64,000 nucleotides of DNA from Sphingomonas pokkalii (GTDB lineage: Bacteria > Pseudomonadota > Alphaproteobacteria > Sphingomonadales > Sphingomonadaceae): the NCBI RefSeq assembly GCF_003096275.1, contig NZ_QENQ01000001.1, positions 3,804,009 through 3,868,008 of the forward strand, in the 5' to 3' direction. The first letter of the stretch is position 1, and every line of letters begins with the position of its first letter. A model generated the notes under the pieces. It saw nothing but the letters and a program-made list of their open reading frames with translations. It made no database searches and was not told the DNA's origin. Below, one piece after another: positions 33,197-43,208 of this stretch. The position numbers were made by a program, and so were the translations under genes.

Positions 33197-36136
33197 ATGC
33201 CGCACGCCCTCCACCTGTATACCATTCCGCCGCATCGCGCCTTTGCCGATGCGCTGGCGATCGGGCTGATCCGCCGCTTCGGCGCGGACCCGCTGCGGCT
33301 GGCCCGCGGCGTGGTCCTGCTGCCGAACAATCGCGCCAAGCGGGCGATGCAGGATGCGTTCGTGCGCGAAAGTGGCGGCGGGCTGCTGCTGCCCCGGCTG
33401 GTGGCGATCGGCGACCCCGAACTGGACGAGGCGGTGTTCGAAGGGGTGGAGGACGCCGAGCCGGTGCCCCCCGCGGTCGATCCGCTCCAGCGCCGGATGA
33501 TCCTCGCCCGGTTGATCCAGGGGCAGGATGCGCGGCTGGACGCGGCCGAGGCGGTGCGCCTGGCCGGGGAACTGGCGACGACCCTGGACCAGTTGCTGGT
33601 GGAGGAGGTGGCGCCCCATCGGCTCCGTGAACTCGATCTCGGGCCCGAGCTTTCGGTGCATTGGGAACGCTCGCTCGCGCTGTTTGAAATCGTCTTGTCG
33701 TGCTGGCCGGCGGAGCTGGCGCGGCTGGGCCGTGTCGATCTGGCCGAGCGGCGGCGGCAGCTGCTCGATCGGGTGGGGCGGCGCTGGACGGCGGCACCGC
33801 CGGCGGGCTTTGTCTGTGCCGCGGGCATCACCACCGGCGCGCCAGCCATCGCGCGGCTGCTGCGGGTGGTTGCCGGGCTGCCCGGCGGCATGGTGGTGCT
33901 GCCTGGTCTGGCAACGGGGATGGGCGATGCCGAGTGGGAATCGCTGGGTCCGCACATGCCCGATCCGGTGACCGGCAGGCGGCGGCGCAGCCTGGAAACG
34001 CATCCGCAGTTCCACCTGAAGCTGCTGCTCGATCGCATGGGCGTGCATCGCGACGAATTCGATCCCTGGCGCGTCGCCAGCGATCTGGATGCGCCCCCGG
34101 CCCGCAGCAAGGCCATCGCCTCCGCCATGCAGCCGCCGGAGCTGACACATCATTGGAGCGCGCTGCCGGCCGGCGAGCGGCGGCTGGAGGGGGTTCGCGC
34201 ACTCGAACTGGCGACTCCTGCGGAAGAAGCCCAGGCCATCGCCCTGGCGCTACGCGAGGCGCTGGAGACGCCGGCGCGCACCGCTGCGCTGGTAACGCCG
34301 GATCGGGCGCTGGCGCGCCGGGTGGCGGCGCATTGCGCGCGATGGGGTATCCGCGTGGACGACTCGGCCGGGCAGCCGCTGTCGCTCACGCCGCCGGGCA
34401 CCCTGCTGCTCGCGCTGGCCGATGCGGCGGCGCAGGCGTTCGCGCCGATGCCGCTGCTGACGCTGCTCAAGCATCCGCTGGTGCGCCCCGATGATCGCGC
34501 GGCCTGGCTGGATGGTGCCCGTGCGCTCGATCTCGCGCTGCGGGGCCCCAGGCCTGCGCCGGGACTGGCCGGGATCGCGGCGCAACTGGCCGAGCAGGAC
34601 GGCCGCGATGGACCGATCCGGTGCGAGGCTGAAACCTGGTGGGCGGAGGCTTCGCCGTTGCTGGCGCCGCTGGAAACGGTGTTCGCGGGGGGGACGCAGC
34701 CTTTACCGGCGTTGGTGGCGATGCTGCGCGAAGCGGCTCAGTCGCTGGGTGGTGACATGCTGTGGAGTCGCGAGGACGGCCGCGCCGCCGCTGGCTTGCT
34801 CGACGAGCTGGAGCGGGAAGCCGCGCACGGCCCCGCGCTCGCCGATCCGCAGAGCCTGGCGCCGTTGCTCCGCACGCTGATGGACGAAGTGGCGGTGCGG
34901 CCGCCGCAGGGCGGGCACCCGCGGCTGGCGATCCTGGGCCTGATCGAAGCACGGTTGCATAGCGCCGATCTGATGATCCTGGGCGGGCTGAACGAAGGCG
35001 TGTGGCCGGGGCTGCCCGCGCCCGATCCGTGGCTGGCGCCGCGCATTCGCGCCGAGCTGGGGCTGCCGGGGCTGGAGCGGCGGATCGGGGTTTCGGCGCA
35101 CGATCTCGCGATCGGGCTGGGCGCGCGGCACGTGCTGCTCACCCGTGCCCGGCGCGATGCGAGCGCGCCGACGATCGCCTCGCGCTTCTGGCTGCGGCTG
35201 GAAGCGCTGTCGGGTGGGCTGGAGCGGGCGGACGATCTGGCGGCTTGGATGGCGGCGATCGACGCGCCGGATGCACATCGCCCCGCCGCCCGGCCGGAAC
35301 CGGCACCGCCGGCATCGGCGCGACCCAAGGCGATCTCCGTCACCGAGGTCGACCGGCTGAAGGCGGACCCCTATGCCTTTTATGCCCGGCGGATGTTGCG
35401 CCTGATGCCGCTGGACCCGGTGGATGCCGATCCGAGTGCGGCGTGGCGCGGCACGGCCGTGCACGATGTGCTGCAGAAATGGTTCGAAGAAGAGGATTGT
35501 CGCCCGGATCGGCTGCGCGCCCGCGCCGAGGCGATGCTGGCCGATACGCGCACCCATCCGCTGATCCGGGCGCTGTGGCAGCCGCGGTTGATCGAGGCGA
35601 TCGACTGGATCGCCGGTCAGCTGACGGAAAATGCCGCAAAGAACCGTCGCGTGCTCGCGGTGGAGCAGGACGGCAAGATCGAGATCGCCGGGGTGACGCT
35701 GCGCGGCAAGTTCGATCGCGTCGATCGTCTGGGCGATGGCAGCCTGGCCATTGTCGATTACAAGACCGGTCAGCCGCCGAGCACGCGCGCGGTGAAAGCC
35801 GGGTTCAGCCTGCAGCTTGGCTTGCTGGGGCTGATCGCCGAGCGCGGCGGATTCCAGGGCATCGCCGGGGAGGCGCGCTGCTTCGAATATTGGTCGCTGG
35901 CCCGCAATCCGCGCACCGGCGGCTTCGGCTATGTCGATTCGCCGGTGGATCCCAAGAAGCGCGATCCGATCCCGGTCGAGGATTTCGTCAGCATCGCGGC
36001 GCGCGAGTTCAGCGAGGCTGCCGCCGCATGGCTGACCGGCGATGCGCCGTTCACTGCCAAGCTCGTGCCGGAATATGCGCCCTATGCCGAATATGATCAG
36101 CTGATGCGTCGGGACGAATGGTATGGGCGGGAATAG
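33197..36136 (+). CDS. addB: Double-strand break repair protein AddB
   Basis: A 979-residue subunit of the AddAB helicase-nuclease. The N-terminal inactivated helicase region starts LYTIPPHRAFADALA and includes VLLPNNRAKRAMQDAFV, the expected AddB pattern. The C-terminal third is a RecB-family nuclease with SVTEVDRLKADPYAFYARRML, GTAVHDVLQKWFEE and the catalytic IVDYKTGQPP. The spacing to addA is 6 bases. No complete iron-sulphur cysteine set of Bacillus AddB is seen, which is normal for alphaproteobacteria. Confidence 0.95.
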   Translation: MPHALHLYTIPPHRAFADALAIGLIRRFGADPLRLARGVVLLPNNRAKRAMQDAFVRESGGGLLLPRLVAIGDPELDEAVFEGVEDAEPVPPAVDPLQRRMILARLIQGQDARLDAAEAVRLAGELATTLDQLLVEEVAPHRLRELDLGPELSVHWERSLALFEIVLSCWPAELARLGRVDLAERRRQLLDRVGRRWTAAPPAGFVCAAGITTGAPAIARLLRVVAGLPGGMVVLPGLATGMGDAEWESLGPHMPDPVTGRRRRSLETHPQFHLKLLLDRMGVHRDEFDPWRVASDLDAPPARSKAIASAMQPPELTHHWSALPAGERRLEGVRALELATPAEEAQAIALALREALETPARTAALVTPDRALARRVAAHCARWGIRVDDSAGQPLSLTPPGTLLLALADAAAQAFAPMPLLTLLKHPLVRPDDRAAWLDGARALDLALRGPRPAPGLAGIAAQLAEQDGRDGPIRCEAETWWAEASPLLAPLETVFAGGTQPLPALVAMLREAAQSLGGDMLWSREDGRAAAGLLDELEREAAHGPALADPQSLAPLLRTLMDEVAVRPPQGGHPRLAILGLIEARLHSADLMILGGLNEGVWPGLPAPDPWLAPRIRAELGLPGLERRIGVSAHDLAIGLGARHVLLTRARRDASAPTIASRFWLRLEALSGGLERADDLAAWMAAIDAPDAHRPAARPEPAPPASARPKAISVTEVDRLKADPYAFYARRMLRLMPLDPVDADPSAAWRGTAVHDVLQKWFEEEDCRPDRLRARAEAMLADTRTHPLIRALWQPRLIEAIDWIAGQLTENAAKNRRVLAVEQDGKIEIAGVTLRGKFDRVDRLGDGSLAIVDYKTGQPPSTRAVKAGFSLQLGLLGLIAERGGFQGIAGEARCFEYWSLARNPRTGGFGYVDSPVDPKKRDPIPVEDFVSIAAREFSEAAAAWLTGDAPFTAKLVPEYAPYAEYDQLMRRDEWYGRE

Positions 36137-36142
36137 CCCAGC

Positions 36143-39100
36143 ATGAGCCGCAGCCCCACCAAGCTCCATCCGCTGAAAGGCAACCAGAAGCGCGCCAGCG
36201 ATCCTCGGCGCCATATCTGGCTTTCCGCCTCTGCCGGGACGGGCAAGACGCAGGTGCTGGCGGCACGCGTGTGGCGATTGCTGCTGGCTGGTACCGATCC
36301 GTCGGCGATCCTGTGCCTTACCTTCACCAAGGCCGGCGCGGCCGAGATGTCGGAGCGAATCACCGGCCGCCTGGCGCATTGGGTGCGGGCGAGCGATGCC
36401 GAACTCGTCGCCGATCTCGACGCGCTGGGGGAAAGCATCAGCCCCGAGGGGCGCGCCCGCGCCCGAACCCTGTTCGCCAAGGTGCTTGACGCACCGGGCG
36501 GCGGCATTCGCATCCAGACGATCCACAGCTTCTGCCAGTCGCTGCTGGCCGCCTTTCCGGTCGAAGCCGGGCTGGTGCCCGGCTTCCGCCCATTGGAGGC
36601 GCGTGAGGAGGCGGTGCTGGCTCGCGAGACACTGGCCGAGATGCTGGTGGATGCGCGGCGCGAGGGGCGCGAGGGCGTGATCGATGCGATCGGCGCGCTT
36701 AGCCTGCGGCTCGGCGAAGGCGGTGCCGAAGGGTTTCTGCAGGAGTGCGCGCGGGCCGGCGAAGCGCTGGAGGCGCTGCCCGGCGGCATCGGCCCCTGGC
36801 TGCGCCGCGCCTTCGACCTGCCGGATGGCGATATCCGAGAAGCGATCGCAACCAGCTGCGCCGACAGCGCATTCGATGTGCGAACGCTACGCAATATCGC
36901 TGCTGCCAATGCGCAATGGGGCACGGCGCGCGGGTTGGAACGTGCGGATGTTATCGCCGCCTGGCTGGCGCGGGACCCGGCAGCGCGGGCGGCGACGCTG
37001 GACCAGTTGCATCTCGTCTGGGCGACCGCCAAGGGGGAGCCGCGCTCCTTCGTCAAGGGGCAGGCGCCGCAGGATCCGGATTATGCCGAAAGCGCGATGC
37101 GGCTCCATGGGCACTGCGGCGCGCTGCTGGCGATGGCGGTGCGCGCCGCCTATGTCGACCTGCTCGCGCGCGGGCTGGACGCGGGGCGGGAATATGCCCG
37201 CGCCTATGCGGCGGCCAAGCGGCGGCTGGGCGCGGTGGATTTCGATGACCTGATCGGCCGTACCATCGCGTTGCTGGGCCAGCCGGGCATGGGCGAATGG
37301 GTTCGTTACAAGCTCGACCAGACGACGGAGCATGTCCTGATCGACGAGGCCCAGGATACCAATCCGCGGCAATGGGCGATCGTATCGGCCATTGCCGACG
37401 AATTCTTCGCGGGCGAGGGCGCGCGCGGCGATCTCACCCGCACGCTGTTCACCGTCGGCGATTACAAGCAGGCGATCTTCGGCTTCCAGGGCACCGATCC
37501 GATTTTCTTCCAGGCCGCGTTCGAGCGGTTCAAGCGGCTGGCGCAGATCCACAGCGATTATGAAGTGGAGGCGCGCGCGCTGGAATCGCTTTCGCTCACC
37601 CACAGCTTCCGTTCGACGCGGCCGATCCTGGAATTCGTCGATGCGGCGATCGCGGCGCTGCCCGCGCCGGGCATGGGAGAACTGAGCGATGTCGAACCCC
37701 ATGCCAGCGAAGTGCCGGGGCCGGGCAGCGTGACGCTGTGGCCGCCGGTGATCGAAGGGGCGGGAGAGGCGGACGAGGAGGAATGGATCGGCGACGCCAC
37801 CCGCGCGCTCGCCGCACGGATCGCCCGGCAGATCAAGGATTGGATCGGCACGCTGCCGCTGGAGAGCAAGGGGCGGATGCTGGCCCCCGGCGACGTGATG
37901 GTGCTGGTGAAACGGCGCGGCGAGCTTGCCTCGCTGATCGTCGCCCGGCTCTACAAGGAAGGCGTGCCGGTGGCCGGCGTGGATCGACTGCGGCTGAATG
38001 CGCCGCTGGCGGTGCAGGACCTGCTGGCGGCGATCCGCTTCGCGCTTCAGCCGGAAGACGACCTGTCGCTGGCGGCGCTGCTCGTTTCGCCGCTGATCGG
38101 CTGGAGCCAGGAGGATCTGCTGGCGGCGGCGGTGCGCCCGCGCGGCGGATTGTGGCGGCATTTGCGGGCGACCCAGCCGACCGAAAGGCTGGCGCCGCTC
38201 TACGATCTGCTGCGCCGCGCGGACGTGGCGACGCCCTATCGGTTCCTGGAGGAGATCCTGTCCGGCGCGATCCAGGGGCGGCGCAAGCTACTGTTGCGAC
38301 TGGGCGAGGAAGCGCGCGATCCGATCGAGGAACTGCTGAATGCCGCGCTGACCTTCGAGACGCGCGCCACCCCGTCGCTCCAGCGCTTTCTCGATTGGTT
38401 CGATCGCGGCGACGTGGAAATCGTGCGCGACGCTGCCCAGCCGCAGCCGGCCGTTCGGGTGATGACGGCGCATGGATCGAAGGGGTTGCAGGCGCCGCTG
38501 GTGATCCTGGCGGATGCGACCGTGGATCCCACGCGCAGCCCGCGCAGCTTCCTGAAATGGGCGCCGGAAGGGCTGGACGAGAAGTTCCCGATCTTCCGCC
38601 CCCGCAGCGCCGAGCGGGATGGCGCACTGGCGGAGGCGCTGGCCGATGCCGATGCCCGCGAACTGCAGGAACATTGGCGGCTGTTCTACGTGGCGGCGAC
38701 GCGGGCCGAGGAGCGGCTGGTGATTGCCGGTGCCCTGGGTCCGCAGGCAAAGGGGGTGCCGCCCAGGGCCAGCTGGTATGCCGCCAGCGCCGCGGCCCTC
38801 GATTCGCTGGGTGTGGCGGCCGACCCGGACGGGCTGCGCGCGTTTCGCGGGATCGGGCCGCAGGCACCGGCCATGCCGGTGCCGCCGCCGCCGCTGCGCG
38901 AGCCGACGCCCGTGCCCGCGCTGCCGGGCTGGCTGCAGGTCCGCGCGCCTGAGGAATCGCGTCCGCCGCGTCCGCTGGCGCCTTCCTCGCTGGGCGACGA
39001 TCAGGTGGCCGATCCGCCGCCCGGCCCCGGGATGCGGGCGGCGGCAGAGCGGGGACGGCTGCTCCACGCGCTGTTCGAACGCTTGCCAGGCGTGCCACGG

Positions 39101-39538
39101 CAGTCGCGGCGCGCGGCCGCCGATCGATGGCTGGCGGGCGCCGGGGGCGTCGCCGATGCAGATGCGCGCGCGGCGCTGATCGATGCGGCGCTGGCGGTGA
39201 CGGAAGACGCACGCTTCGCCGAACTGTTCGGCCCGGACGCGCTGGGCGAGGCGCCGATCGCGGCGGTGGTGGCGGATGGGATCGTCGTCTCCGGCACGGT
39301 CGATCGGCTGGTGGTGCGGCCGGATCGGGTGCGGGTGGTCGATTTCAAGACCGGCCGCCGCGCGCCGGCGTCGCTGGCGGAAATCCCGCCCTATCATCTG
39401 CGCCAGATGGCGGCCTATGTCGCTGCGCTGCGCGTGATCTTTCCGGGGCGAACCGTGGAAGCGGCGCTGCTCTATGCGGCGGGGCCGGTACTGTACGCAT
39501 TGCCCGAGGCTCTTCTCGTCGAGCACAAGCCGGGCTAG
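36143..39538 (+). CDS. addA: Double-strand break repair helicase AddA
   Basis: An 1131-residue UvrD-type helicase with C-terminal nuclease. Walker A is SASAGTGKTQVLAARV (about 28-43); CLTFTKAGAAEM and HVLIDEAQDTNPRQW (Walker B) follow, then TVGDYKQAIFGFQGTDP, VKRRGELASLIV and VMTAHGSKGLQAPLVILAD. The nuclease motif is VVDFKTGRRAP near residue 1070. Together with AddB it resects broken ends and loads RecA. The ATG at 36143 follows the addB stop closely. Confidence 0.96.
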   Translation: MSRSPTKLHPLKGNQKRASDPRRHIWLSASAGTGKTQVLAARVWRLLLAGTDPSAILCLTFTKAGAAEMSERITGRLAHWVRASDAELVADLDALGESISPEGRARARTLFAKVLDAPGGGIRIQTIHSFCQSLLAAFPVEAGLVPGFRPLEAREEAVLARETLAEMLVDARREGREGVIDAIGALSLRLGEGGAEGFLQECARAGEALEALPGGIGPWLRRAFDLPDGDIREAIATSCADSAFDVRTLRNIAAANAQWGTARGLERADVIAAWLARDPAARAATLDQLHLVWATAKGEPRSFVKGQAPQDPDYAESAMRLHGHCGALLAMAVRAAYVDLLARGLDAGREYARAYAAAKRRLGAVDFDDLIGRTIALLGQPGMGEWVRYKLDQTTEHVLIDEAQDTNPRQWAIVSAIADEFFAGEGARGDLTRTLFTVGDYKQAIFGFQGTDPIFFQAAFERFKRLAQIHSDYEVEARALESLSLTHSFRSTRPILEFVDAAIAALPAPGMGELSDVEPHASEVPGPGSVTLWPPVIEGAGEADEEEWIGDATRALAARIARQIKDWIGTLPLESKGRMLAPGDVMVLVKRRGELASLIVARLYKEGVPVAGVDRLRLNAPLAVQDLLAAIRFALQPEDDLSLAALLVSPLIGWSQEDLLAAAVRPRGGLWRHLRATQPTERLAPLYDLLRRADVATPYRFLEEILSGAIQGRRKLLLRLGEEARDPIEELLNAALTFETRATPSLQRFLDWFDRGDVEIVRDAAQPQPAVRVMTAHGSKGLQAPLVILADATVDPTRSPRSFLKWAPEGLDEKFPIFRPRSAERDGALAEALADADARELQEHWRLFYVAATRAEERLVIAGALGPQAKGVPPRASWYAASAAALDSLGVAADPDGLRAFRGIGPQAPAMPVPPPPLREPTPVPALPGWLQVRAPEESRPPRPLAPSSLGDDQVADPPPGPGMRAAAERGRLLHALFERLPGVPRQSRRAAADRWLAGAGGVADADARAALIDAALAVTEDARFAELFGPDALGEAPIAAVVADGIVVSGTVDRLVVRPDRVRVVDFKTGRRAPASLAEIPPYHLRQMAAYVAALRVIFPGRTVEAALLYAAGPVLYALPEALLVEHKPG

Positions 39539-39632
39539 GCCGGGTAGGAGCAAAGCTTGGGTGCCGATGCTTGAGCCTGGGCACCCGCGCACATAGATAG
39601 CCGATCAACACGATCGTTCAGGAGATATTGCA

Positions 39633-39953
39633 ATGGCCACTGTGGCGACCACCGATGCCAAGTTCGAAGCGGATGTGCTGCAGGCCGACAAGCCCGTGCT
39701 CGTCGATTTCTGGGCGGAGTGGTGCGGCCCCTGCCGCATGATCGCACCGGCTCTGGAGGAGCTTTCCGAAGAGCTGGCGGAGCAGGTGCAGATCATCAAG
39801 ATCAACATCGACGACAATCCCGACGCGCCGACCAAATATGGCGTGCGGGGCATCCCGACGATGATCCTGTTCAAGAACGGCCAGCAGGCCGCCACCCAGG
39901 TAGGCGCCATGCCCAAGAGCGCGATCAAGGCCTGGATCGAACGCGAAATCTGA
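39633..39953 (+). CDS. trxA: Thioredoxin
   Basis: A 106-residue thioredoxin 1. Active site WCGPC is at residues 30-34, the cis-proline loop GVRGIPTMILF near 70-80, and no signal peptide is present. A strong AGGAGATATTGCA precedes the ATG. It closes the divL-addA run after a 94-base gap, which may carry its own promoter. A hairpin follows. Confidence 0.97.
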   Translation: MATVATTDAKFEADVLQADKPVLVDFWAEWCGPCRMIAPALEELSEELAEQVQIIKINIDDNPDAPTKYGVRGIPTMILFKNGQQAATQVGAMPKSAIKAWIEREI

Positions 39954-39974
39954 TCGCGTTGCTTCGTCTGGCGT

Positions 39975-39996
39975 CCCCTCCCGCACGCGGGAGGGG
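39975..39996. terminator. Hairpin between trxA and the convergent phosphatase gene
   Basis: CCCCTCCC (39975-39982) pairs with GGGAGGGG (39989-39996) around GCACGC. It lies between the two convergent stop codons, with only GTT after the stem. Confidence 0.6.
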
Positions 39997-40005
39997 TTCG
40001 CGTCT

Positions 40006-40800
40006 TCAGCCGAAAAGCAAGGCGGTCGCCTGCTTGCCGAGCGCCGGGGTGGATGCGGCGACAATGCCAACGCCGTCATCGCCGATCCGATAGGGGCTGC
40101 CGTCCCAGCGGGCGACATAGCCGCCGGCCTCGGCGAGGAACAGCACGCCCGGTGCGTGATCCCACACCAGCGTCCGGCGGAAGATGGCGACGTCGTTCTG
40201 GCCCAGCACCAGCCGGGGATAATTCTCCGCCGCGCATCGCGGCAGCGGGGTGAGGTCGAAGGCCTGCGCGAACCGCGCGGTGCGGGCGGCATGGTCTTCC
40301 GCGGACTGGCCGACCTTCGAGATTGCCGCCCGCGCGCGCGCGCCGCCGCTCTGCCGCGCGCGGACCGGAGCGTCGTTGATAAATGCGCCGCCACCGGCCG
40401 CGGCGTGGCACATCCGCCCGGCAACCGGATCATAGACCCAGCTCGCCCGGATATCACCGGCCTCGAGGAGCGCGATCATGATCCCGAACGGCGCCTGCCC
40501 GCTCGCAAAATTGGCGGTGCCGTCGATCGGATCGATGATCCACGCCCGCGCCGCCATGGCCTGCGCCATCAGCGCCGGATCGGCGGCGCAAGCCTCTTCG
40601 CCGACGATCGCCGCCGCGGGATCGATCGCCGACAGGCCTTCGGACAGCCGCTCCTCCGCTTCACGATCGGCGATCGTCACCAGCTCGCCGGGCGTCTTCT
40701 CCAGCACTTCATGCGCGGCGAGGTTGCGGAAACGGGGCAGTACCACCGTCTCGGCCACGGTACGGATCAGCGCCGAAACGGCGGCGTGATGGCGGTGCAT
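40006..40800 (-). CDS. Inositol monophosphatase family protein
   Basis: A 264-residue Mg-dependent phosphatase. The family metal sites are present: IVGEEA (Glu of motif 1, about 64-69), WIIDPIDGTANFASG (about 86-100) and WDHAPGVLFLAEAGG near residue 220. Substrate could be inositol phosphate, histidinol phosphate or 3'-phosphoadenosine phosphate; nothing nearby decides. It lies just downstream of argJ on the same strand (6-base gap), suggesting cotranscription, which slightly favours an amino-acid role such as histidinol phosphatase. Confidence 0.88.
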   Translation of the reverse strand: MHRHHAAVSALIRTVAETVVLPRFRNLAAHEVLEKTPGELVTIADREAEERLSEGLSAIDPAAAIVGEEACAADPALMAQAMAARAWIIDPIDGTANFASGQAPFGIMIALLEAGDIRASWVYDPVAGRMCHAAAGGGAFINDAPVRARQSGGARARAAISKVGQSAEDHAARTARFAQAFDLTPLPRCAAENYPRLVLGQNDVAIFRRTLVWDHAPGVLFLAEAGGYVARWDGSPYRIGDDGVGIVAASTPALGKQATALLFG

Positions 40801-40806
40801 CGCCGG

Positions 40807-42039
40807 TCAGCTCCGATAATCGGCGTTGATCGAGATATAGCCATGGGTGAGGTCGCAGGTCCAAACCGTCGCCCGGCCCTCGCCCAGGCCAAGGTTCACG
40901 CCGATCTCGATTTCCTGGCCCTTGAGATGCGCCGCGACGGGCGCTTCGTCATAGCCTTCGACCGCGAGGCCGCCCTGCGCCACCTGGGTCGCGCCGAAGC
41001 GAATGGCGAGCTTGTCGCGCTCGGCGGGCTCGCCGGCCTTGCCGACCGCCATCACCACGCGGCCCCAATTGGCGTCCTCGCCGGCGATCGCGGTCTTCAC
41101 GAGCGGCGAATTGGCGATCGACATGGCGATGCGGTGCGCGCTGCGGTCGCTCTCCGCACCCTCGACGGTGATTTCGATCAGCTTCTGCGCGCCTTCGCCG
41201 TCGCGCACCACGAGCAGCGCCAGCTTACGGCAGAGATCGGCGAGCGCGGCACGGAAGGCGTCGGCGCCGGCATCGTCATCGTTGGCGAGCGGCATGTTGC
41301 CCGCCTTGCCGGTGGCGAAGGCGAGTACGGTATCGCTGGTCGAGGTGTCGCCGTCGACCGTGATGCACGAGAAGCTGGTGCCGTTGGCCTCGCTGAGCAC
41401 GCGCTGGAGGAACATCGCGTCCACCGCAGCATCGGTGAAGATAAAGCCGAGCATCGTCGCCATGTCCGGCGCGATCATGCCCGATCCCTTGATGATGCCG
41501 GCCAGCGTGACCGTCCGACCATCGACTACTGCGGTAGTCATTGCACCCTTGGCGAAGGTGTCGGTGGTCATGATCGTCGCGGCGGCGTCTTCCCACGCAC
41601 AGGGCTCGGCCGTGTAGGCGGCGTCGAGCCCGGCCTCGGCCTTGTCGATCGGCAGCGGCACGCCGATCACCCCGGTGGAGGCGACGAAGATGTCGGAGGG
41701 TTCGCACCCGAGATGCTGCGCGGTGCGCGCAGCGATCGCTTCCACCGCGGCGCGCCCGCGATTGCCGGTGAAGGCATTGGAATTGCCCGCATTCACCACC
41801 AGCGCGCGTGCCGTGCCGAGCGGCAGCGCCTTGCGGCACCACTCCACCTCGGGCGACGGGCATTTGCTCGTCGTCAGCACGCCTGCGACGCTGGTGCCTT
41901 CATCGAGCGTGACAAAGGTGAGGTCGCAGCGATCCCAGTTCTTATATCGCGCACGGGCGACACGGAGGCTGACGCCGGGGATCGCGGGCAGGGAAGGGAA
42001 GGGCAGCGCTAGCGGGGAGGTGCTGGTGGACATGGGCAA
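40807..42039 (-). CDS. argJ: Bifunctional glutamate N-acetyltransferase/amino-acid acetyltransferase ArgJ
   Basis: A 410-residue self-processing enzyme that transfers acetyl from N-acetylornithine to glutamate in the cyclic arginine pathway. VNAGNSNAFTG is at about 82-92 and KGSGMIAPDMATMLGF at 184-199. Autocleavage is expected between Ala194 and the nucleophile Thr195. ITVDGDTSTSDT and the C-terminal DLTHGYISINADYRS are also diagnostic. Start MPMSTS at 42039; MSTS at 42033 is possible. The phosphatase gene follows directly. Confidence 0.96.
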   Translation of the reverse strand: MPMSTSTSPLALPFPSLPAIPGVSLRVARARYKNWDRCDLTFVTLDEGTSVAGVLTTSKCPSPEVEWCRKALPLGTARALVVNAGNSNAFTGNRGRAAVEAIAARTAQHLGCEPSDIFVASTGVIGVPLPIDKAEAGLDAAYTAEPCAWEDAAATIMTTDTFAKGAMTTAVVDGRTVTLAGIIKGSGMIAPDMATMLGFIFTDAAVDAMFLQRVLSEANGTSFSCITVDGDTSTSDTVLAFATGKAGNMPLANDDDAGADAFRAALADLCRKLALLVVRDGEGAQKLIEITVEGAESDRSAHRIAMSIANSPLVKTAIAGEDANWGRVVMAVGKAGEPAERDKLAIRFGATQVAQGGLAVEGYDEAPVAAHLKGQEIEIGVNLGLGEGRATVWTCDLTHGYISINADYRS

Positions 42040-42090
42040 GCCTCGGATTAGAATGCGGCGCGTGCTTCGTGCATGGGGGGAGAAAGATCA

Positions 42091-42735
42091 ATGTTTTTGG
42101 TGATGGCGCTGCTGGCGGCGCAAGCGCAGGATGTGCTTCCGGTGACGCGGGCAAAGCCGAGGACCACAACGCCCTGGATTACAAACGACGATTATCCCGC
42201 TGCGGATGCGCGCCAGCATCATGAAGGCACCGTGGCGTTCACGCTTCAGATCGACCCGTCGGGGCACGCGACCAAGTGTGATGTCACCGCCTCCAGTGGC
42301 TATCCCGGCCTCGACAATGGCGCATGCTTCCTGCTCATGCGCCGTGCCCGCTTCGACCCGGCCCGGGATGCCAGCGGCAAGGCGGTGGCATCGAATTACC
42401 CCGGCCGCTTCACTTGGCGCTTGGGGAAAGCCAAGCCGACGCGGACCGGCGTCGATGGAACGGCGGGCTCGAAAGCGCCGCCTCCGCCTGGCATGCTCGA
42501 ACTGGCAGTGGCCGCATTGCCTGCCACCTACAAGCAGCCTGCGAAGGCAGAGATCCGCTTCGGACCGGACCGTCGGGTAATCGAGTGTCGGATCGAAGAG
42601 TCGAGCGGCAGCGCTGCGGTGGACAAGGTCGCATGCGCGCAACTGCGCAGCCTTGAGGACGCGAGCGCCGGCAGCAAGGCGGAGGCGGCGGAGTATATCG
42701 TCTCGTTTCGCGCCGATCCGGTCCCTCGGCCCTGA
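42091..42735 (+). CDS. TonB C-terminal-like protein
   Basis: A 214-residue exported protein: MFLVMALLAAQAQ serves as signal sequence. A TonB-C-like domain covers about residues 35-110: HEGTVAFTLQIDPSGHATKCDVTASSGYPGLDNGACFLLMRRARFDPARD, read in pieces. A weaker second copy follows (AEIRFGPDRRVIECRIEESSGSAAVDKVACAQL), so it appears to hold two tandem domains with paired cysteines. Stand-alone TonB-C proteins are frequent in sphingomonads; function unknown. GGGGGAGAAAG lies 5 bases before the ATG at 42091. Confidence 0.75.
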   Translation: MFLVMALLAAQAQDVLPVTRAKPRTTTPWITNDDYPAADARQHHEGTVAFTLQIDPSGHATKCDVTASSGYPGLDNGACFLLMRRARFDPARDASGKAVASNYPGRFTWRLGKAKPTRTGVDGTAGSKAPPPPGMLELAVAALPATYKQPAKAEIRFGPDRRVIECRIEESSGSAAVDKVACAQLRSLEDASAGSKAEAAEYIVSFRADPVPRP

Positions 42736-43208
42736 TCGGGCTGGTTCGACAAGCATTTGCCGCCCTCTTTAATAGGCGTGGGCCAGGCTGAAGCTCCAGC
42801 GTAGCGAAGCATTGTTCCATCCCTTTTCCAGTTGGGTGGAATATGAATTTTTGACCGCGGACCTTCTGCTCAGCTGCACGATCGGCGGCAAGGTCCTCGC
42901 GGCCGCAGACGCGGACGGCAAGCGCGTTAACTGTGAGCCTTCGCGTAAGCGCCCGTGGGTCGAGCGCACCGCGACCGGCGGAGATGTGTGCGGGCATTCC
43001 ACAGTCTTTCGCGGGCGAACATCTGGCACCGATTGCAAGGATGGCCGCTTTCCGGGAGCGTCGTCGTCGCAACCTCGTGGAAAGAGCTGCCCTGGACAAG
43101 GACCGACGCGCGCAGCTTTTGATTAGACGAACCGTGCGTCGATCCCTATGTGTCGTGCGTTGCTGCCGATCGGTTGCGACATCACCACCGTGTACCACAG
43201 GGTTTCGC
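42736..43208. other. Intergenic stretch without a supported gene
   Basis: About 470 bases upstream of the small TTG-started gene and secA. Several frames are open, including 42812-43126 on the plus strand and antisense frames, but none has an SD with a protein-like sequence. One imperfect hairpin (TTCCATCCC/GGGTGGAA, 42815-42823 with 42834-42841) is visible near its left end. Promoters for the secA transcript are expected here. Confidence 0.3.
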
